DNA of 64,000 nucleotides, taken from assembly GCF_044596045.1 (NCBI RefSeq), contig NZ_CP138995.1, positions 2,852,001 through 2,916,000 on the forward strand, given 5' to 3'. Positions within the stretch are counted from its first letter, which is position 1; each line of letters starts with the position of its first letter. A program made the position numbers and the translations under genes. Source of the stretch: Flagellimonas sp947499585 (GTDB taxonomy: Bacteria > Bacteroidota > Bacteroidia > Flavobacteriales > Flavobacteriaceae). Below, piece after piece: positions 59,994 through 64,000 of the stretch. Below the pieces are notes generated by a model, which saw nothing but the letters and a program-made list of their open reading frames with translations, searched no databases and had not been told where the DNA came from.

Positions 59994-61772
59994 TTAATTT
60001 GGTAAGACCAGCACCTCAACCCTTCGGTTTTTGGCTCTATTCTTATCACTATCGTTTTCTACCAAAGGTTTAGATTCTCCTAGACCTTTTTCTTTCCATC
60101 TAAAGCCAGCTCCAGGTATTAATTTTTTTAACTCGGCAGATACGCTTTTTGCTCTTGCCAAAGACAATCTTTGATTACTCTCGGCACTACCTACATCATC
60201 CGTATGGCCTTCTACAATGACACTTCCTTTTTTGAGTACAGAAATACTTTTGGCCAATACTTTTAAAGCATCAATGCCTTCCGGTTTTAATACAGATTTA
60301 CCCGTGGCAAATAACACTTTGCTATCTAAGTTCAAGCGCATGGCCGCACCAATAGCTGCAATAGCATCAACATCGGCACCTGGTAAACCACTGTCCATTT
60401 TTAAATCGGTGAGTCGTACATAGTAAAACAGTTCTCCCTGTTTTACAAAAGGGGCAATGTCAACCTCAGAAACGCCGCCATCAATTTTGCCAACCCTTAC
60501 CCAAGTTTTACCATCTTTTGAAATTTCTAGGTTAGTCGGCTCAATTTGACCAATTTCAAAAATATAGAGGTCAGGGCCATTGACATTGGTCAAGGCATTA
60601 TCAATAAATTGAATCGTGAGCGTGCCACCAAGACCCAAACTGTGTATACCAGTTATATCTTCCACATCAAAACCTTTAATTACATCTGGTTCACCTAGCA
60701 CATTGTTTTTTTGTTGGGTCATTAATTTGGGGTGGTTTGCTTTTACAACCCTATCAGCAAATGAAAGTTTACCTAAAGGCAAATAGACCGCCTTTCTCAT
60801 ATGACCTACATAAGTTTGCCCGGCTTCTTCTCCAAAATATAAATTGGGGTTTAACTGTTTAAATTTTTTCTTGGCAGTTTTTGCCTTTCGCTCAAAATCT
60901 TTTTTAAATATCTTGACTGTTTTTCTTTGATGCTCAATGGTACGCTGGTAACGAGGACTGGCCTTTAATTCACCTGAAGCAATTGCCTCTTCTGTTTTCT
61001 CCAATTGGGCAAGTAATTCTACTGCTTCCTTGTCGCTATGCAATTGGCCCGATAATTTTCGTAAGGCTTCTATCTTTTCTAGTTCGTCCTCACTGGCCGG
61101 TACTTCATTTTTCCCAGCCACATCTTGCATTAAGTAACTTGCTTCTGTAAGGTCCATTTGCTCCATAACGTTGGTACCAGCCAAGGAATCAATCTTTTTT
61201 AATTTGGCCATCGTTGCTTCCGGCCCAGATTCTGCCTGTACCAACAGAATGGCTTCCTCTAAGGAAACTCCAGTAGCAGTGTTTTTTGATGCCAATTGTT
61301 CTTTAGATATTTTGCCTTTGGCGATGTTACCCTCTTTTGCTAGCCGAGCTTCTTCTCTATTCTTTATGGCTTCCTGGGCAAGAATTTTTAGACTATCTGG
61401 GTTATTGATGAGTTTTTCCATTTCCTCTCGTGAAACTCCGCTGTCTTCGAGCAAATCTAAAATGACCTCCATCGAAATCATTTCTTGCAATGAGCCCATA
61501 CTCCCATCTTCTGAGCTACCGCTCATTTGCAATAGTTTTTTCAGTGCTTCTGTTTCAGGAGAAACATTATTTTCTTCTTTATCACCAGTGTTAAAAAGCC
61601 CGCCCAGTTGTTCTAGTGAAACTTCTAAATCCTCAGTTGATGCTTCTGATTGGTTTTCTTCGGAATTGATTCTATTTTCAGAATCGACCTCTGAACTGCT
61701 ATCTTCTTTGACAGCTTCAGCGCATGAATAAAAAAGAGCAGTTATTGCGACTAATAGGATATAGTTTTTCAT
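59994..61772 (-). CDS. OmpA-domain lipoprotein with acidic helical N terminus
   Basis: 592 residues. A lipoprotein signal (MKNYILLVAITALFYSC) is followed by a Glu/Ser-rich stretch to about 75 and long helices to about 310. A beta domain at about 330-465 has NHPKLMTQQKNNVLGEPDVI, GGTLTIQFIDNAL, GPDLYIFEIG and VRLTDLKMDSGLPGADVDA, resembling surface carbohydrate-binding-like sandwiches. The C-terminal OmpA domain (about 475-592) has VLFATGKSVLKPEG, VIVEGHTDDVGSAESNQRLSLARAKSV and NRRVEVLV, which bind peptidoglycan. The protein links membrane and wall. It lies two bases after the 524-residue gene. Confidence 0.88.
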   Translation of the reverse strand: MKNYILLVAITALFYSCAEAVKEDSSSEVDSENRINSEENQSEASTEDLEVSLEQLGGLFNTGDKEENNVSPETEALKKLLQMSGSSEDGSMGSLQEMISMEVILDLLEDSGVSREEMEKLINNPDSLKILAQEAIKNREEARLAKEGNIAKGKISKEQLASKNTATGVSLEEAILLVQAESGPEATMAKLKKIDSLAGTNVMEQMDLTEASYLMQDVAGKNEVPASEDELEKIEALRKLSGQLHSDKEAVELLAQLEKTEEAIASGELKASPRYQRTIEHQRKTVKIFKKDFERKAKTAKKKFKQLNPNLYFGEEAGQTYVGHMRKAVYLPLGKLSFADRVVKANHPKLMTQQKNNVLGEPDVIKGFDVEDITGIHSLGLGGTLTIQFIDNALTNVNGPDLYIFEIGQIEPTNLEISKDGKTWVRVGKIDGGVSEVDIAPFVKQGELFYYVRLTDLKMDSGLPGADVDAIAAIGAAMRLNLDSKVLFATGKSVLKPEGIDALKVLAKSISVLKKGSVIVEGHTDDVGSAESNQRLSLARAKSVSAELKKLIPGAGFRWKEKGLGESKPLVENDSDKNRAKNRRVEVLVLPN

Positions 61773-61774
61773 TT

Positions 61775-63349
61775 TTAGTCAATAATTTTAGTTCTACTAT
61801 AATATTCTACTAGAGCTTTTGCTTGCTCTTTTATTGCTCTGCTTTGCCTACCATCAGGATTTTGAGTTGTATGACATGTCTCCATGGAAGCTACTACTCT
61901 TCTCATAGATTCAATATATTCATCAAATTTGGTGTTATATGCTATCTTAAGAGTTCTTACAGCAGGCATTATATTATCATGTAGAATACGTTGCCAAACA
62001 ATTGCGCTTACTCCATGGACATTAGATCCAGCATTACCCCATGCTATTTTGTTATTTATGTCTTTAATTTCATGGGCATAAAAACTTTGAAGGTATTGAA
62101 AGTAGGCATCCCTAACTTGTAGTTTGCTTCTCCATTGCTGAAGACAGCGTGTGCAGGCAATTATATCATCACATAAAATAACAATTTGAGCTTCGTTATT
62201 TTGATTTTCCTCATCAAACTCTCGATCACGTTCTGATAGCAAAGCAACTTCTTGTTGGAGTTGCCGAACCTGTCTTCTTAACTGCTCTAACGCTTCACCG
62301 GTTTGATCAGAAGGAGGTACTCTTTGATCACCATCAGTAGGTTCACCGGGCATATTTTCACGGTAATCCCTATCAAATTCTTCATTAGCTTCTTTTATTC
62401 TTCTTAGAACTTCTGCAGCTTCTTCACCAGTTAATTCTCTAACTCCTGGTGCAGTGTCCATACGAAGAAGAACTGTTTCTAAAGAGGTGTCTCCTGCAAC
62501 GACCATATCAGCCGCACCTATATTCATTACGGTTTCAACTGGTACTTGGTTAGCTACATTGCTTGTACGATATTCAACAAATACCGCATCTCCATTTGGA
62601 TTACCAATAGGTACTGATTTCGGTGCATTGGACTGCGCCATTGTATAAGCCGAAAGACACAGCGCAAACCAAAGAACAAGGGTGGTTTTGGATTTTTGTT
62701 TTCGAATTAAAAACACCCCTAGCAATACTATAATTAAGGACAGTAACCCAATAATAATATACGTGAGTGTATTGTCATTTTTTTCTGAATTAGTTTCAGC
62801 AATGCCCTCATTTTTGAAAGATGTCCCATTCTTATCAGTGTCAGCTATAGTTGCAATACCCAAATTACTTAAATGCCTGTTGTATTCTTCTATATCATCC
62901 GTGACTCTAATAAGGCTTTTGGTTGATGGAAATTGCAGTCCTACTTTAACAATAATTAAGTATGGAATACCAGCGACTTTTGAAGACACGCCAATACCGG
63001 CAATTCCCATAGTTCTAAATATTTTATCTACGAACTTTTCACCGTCAGTTGAAATTTGTGATTCGACATTATCCCATTTTTCTTTATGAAAACTTAGGTC
63101 AATGTTGTGGTTAGGGGCTTTTGAAATAATCCTCACCATCACAGGGGCTTTGACCGAGAGCCCTTTAACCACAAAACGTTGTAAAGAATCAATACCTCCG
63201 GTTGTCCATTCCATAGCACCCATATAAGCACCATCATCCAGTTTGGTTAATTTTATTTCATGCGTAACAACTTTTCCAAAGGGGTCTATTAATTGGGTAT
63301 TTCCTAAATAGCCGAATAGTAAAAATGATAGAATGATTATGATTCTCAT
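61775..63349 (-). CDS. Exported membrane protein with internal signal-like segment, envelope locus
   Basis: 524 residues in two parts. Residues 1-19 are a signal peptide (MRIIIILSFLLFGYLGNTQ), and 20-190 form a periplasmic domain. Helix one is 195-215, the loop RKQKSK is positive, and helix two is 222-238 (LVLWFALCLSAYTMAQ), ending like a second signal-peptidase site before SNAPKS. The remaining 285 residues are helical with a Gln/Glu/Arg-rich coiled coil (LEQLRRQVRQLQQEVALLSERD) and a CDDIIACTRC cluster. It may be two ancestral secreted proteins joined, or a two-pass protein with both ends outside. No family is recognised. Confidence 0.7.
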   Translation of the reverse strand: MRIIIILSFLLFGYLGNTQLIDPFGKVVTHEIKLTKLDDGAYMGAMEWTTGGIDSLQRFVVKGLSVKAPVMVRIISKAPNHNIDLSFHKEKWDNVESQISTDGEKFVDKIFRTMGIAGIGVSSKVAGIPYLIIVKVGLQFPSTKSLIRVTDDIEEYNRHLSNLGIATIADTDKNGTSFKNEGIAETNSEKNDNTLTYIIIGLLSLIIVLLGVFLIRKQKSKTTLVLWFALCLSAYTMAQSNAPKSVPIGNPNGDAVFVEYRTSNVANQVPVETVMNIGAADMVVAGDTSLETVLLRMDTAPGVRELTGEEAAEVLRRIKEANEEFDRDYRENMPGEPTDGDQRVPPSDQTGEALEQLRRQVRQLQQEVALLSERDREFDEENQNNEAQIVILCDDIIACTRCLQQWRSKLQVRDAYFQYLQSFYAHEIKDINNKIAWGNAGSNVHGVSAIVWQRILHDNIMPAVRTLKIAYNTKFDEYIESMRRVVASMETCHTTQNPDGRQSRAIKEQAKALVEYYSRTKIID

Positions 63350-63356
63350 TGTTATA

Positions 63357-63974
63357 TTATTTTCTATGTTTCTTGAGTAGGTAATTAGCTAAATCAGTCA
63401 TTTTCAACCGTAACTCTTCATGTTGTTCTTTAGTACGGTCGTTATTTGCGCTTCTAATACCATAGTTCATTAAAAAAGCTTGGTCATAATGTTCATTGTA
63501 AATGAGGAGTCTACCGTGAGCGGGTTGGTATGCTAGATAACAGTCACCTGTTTCCGCTAGTTGTATGTCCATTCCCATAATTTTTAAGCCTTCCCTTTTT
63601 CGTTTTAAATAACTCTCGATTTCTTTTTTATTCTGCGCCTTTGCAGTTGGAAAGGGGCCCCATGAGATTCCTGAATCATCACCTAAAGTGTTTTTCCCAA
63701 AACCTTTGAGGTTAAAAGCACATTTTCCTTGCCGTGGATATTGCGAGAGGTTAAGGTCTGTTTCAGCTACTTCAAGTACTTGCGCTAGTTCAGAAATATC
63801 AATATCACATTTGAAGTCGATTAACAGCGAACTGTAGTCCCCGGACTCTAAGGCCTTGGTATCGGCTTTTACTTCGTTAGTTGGGGCAGAACTTGATATA
63901 GTGGACGAGTCTTTTTTATCGCTTTTACAGGCTATGAAAAGCGTAAATATTAATAAAGCAATTATATTTTTCAT
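63357..63974 (-). CDS. Lipoprotein of the envelope locus, function unknown
   Basis: 205 residues with a lipoprotein signal (MKNIIALLIFTLFIAC). A Ser/Thr/Lys-rich linker (KSDKKDSSTISSS) follows. The mature part is a mixed domain: LIDFKCDIDISELAQVLEV, a CAFNLKGFG strand, a turn SGISWGPFPTA and a C-terminal helix ending HEELRLKMTDLANYLLKKH. No known domain is identified. It precedes the two-part membrane protein by seven bases, so the genes are co-transcribed. The ATG is 26 bases from the window edge, so any promoter lies partly outside. Confidence 0.68.
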   Translation of the reverse strand: MKNIIALLIFTLFIACKSDKKDSSTISSSAPTNEVKADTKALESGDYSSLLIDFKCDIDISELAQVLEVAETDLNLSQYPRQGKCAFNLKGFGKNTLGDDSGISWGPFPTAKAQNKKEIESYLKRKREGLKIMGMDIQLAETGDCYLAYQPAHGRLLIYNEHYDQAFLMNYGIRSANNDRTKEQHEELRLKMTDLANYLLKKHRK

Positions 63975-64000
63975 TTGTTTAGTTTTAAAATGAGTTATTG

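Noticed and set aside
1..64000. Search for CRISPR arrays, insertion sequences, phage or integrative elements
   Set aside because: No regularly spaced repeats, transposase, integrase or phage genes were seen; the only repeats are the short units described.

Overview
The window is a compact, AT-rich stretch of chromosome from the Bacteroidota, most likely a marine member of the Flavobacteriaceae. The evidence is the gene content: a scattered menaquinone cluster with DUF2853 and CvfB-like genes, a fused CcsBA, BshB1 for bacillithiol, DUF4290, DUF2911 and TPR-type sensor kinases. Promoters follow the Bacteroidota pattern TTG-N19/20-TAnnTTTG, and lipobox and signal peptides are common. The genus cannot be fixed from this sequence. 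There is no phage, insertion sequence, CRISPR array, integron or rRNA.

Region by region. 1-255: the 5' end of an M24-type peptidase gene that leaves the window. 288-13056 (minus): menaquinone biosynthesis (menE, menC, menA, menD, menF and a MenI-like thioesterase). Interleaved are a CPBP protease, a SPOR-like membrane protein, a CvfB-like RNA-binding protein, DUF2853 and a two-component system (TPR/HisKA_2 kinase and LytTR regulator). menB and menH are not in the cluster. 13130-15089: esterase, VOC protein and a secreted YD-repeat-like protein. 15174-19324: trans-4-hydroxy-L-proline catabolism (oxidoreductase, epimerase, deaminase) with a divergent AraC regulator. 19396-28406: M28 peptidase, tRNA-His, a second TPR kinase, BshB1, a trans-sulfuration enzyme, a MATE pump and an M14 peptidase. 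28411-33394: CcsBA, then an ECF sigma factor divergent from a DoxX-like membrane protein and a His-rich lipoprotein.

33479-40793: DUF2520, KdsC-like phosphatase, Maf and a lipoprotein, then a large PIG-L deacetylase, a 33-codon membrane microprotein and a sodium:solute symporter. 40842-47917: DUF2911, an SRPBCC-SDR-photolyase operon, an M20 amidohydrolase, a secreted two-domain VOC protein and a pirin. 48077-57912: LytS-type kinase, MurA, DUF4290, DUF493, an ATPase, RecQ, Fmt, HU, YqgE and a class IV aminotransferase. 57967-63974: a START-like protein, tRNA-Met, then five minus-strand genes for secreted or lipid-anchored proteins around an OmpA-domain lipoprotein, which look like an undescribed envelope assembly.

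The strongest new signals are these: (1) a mirror-image pair of ECF-type promoters, TGTAAC(C/T)-N17-TCTAAAG, built on an 18-bp palindrome between the sigma gene and the DoxX gene; (2) paired TGTTGTGAAA repeats 21 bp apart, upstream of a lone TAnnTTTG element before the HisKA_2 kinase, well placed for a LytTR activator; (3) the untracked microprotein between the deacetylase and the symporter; (4) the five-gene envelope locus, including a protein with an internal signal-peptide-like segment; (5) a 61-nt three-way-junction element ahead of the MATE gene; (6) operator-like repeats at the hydroxyproline operon; (7) MurA with Asp in place of the fosfomycin-target Cys; (8) two in-frame copies of a 23-bp flavobacterial-type dispersed repeat inside menE.
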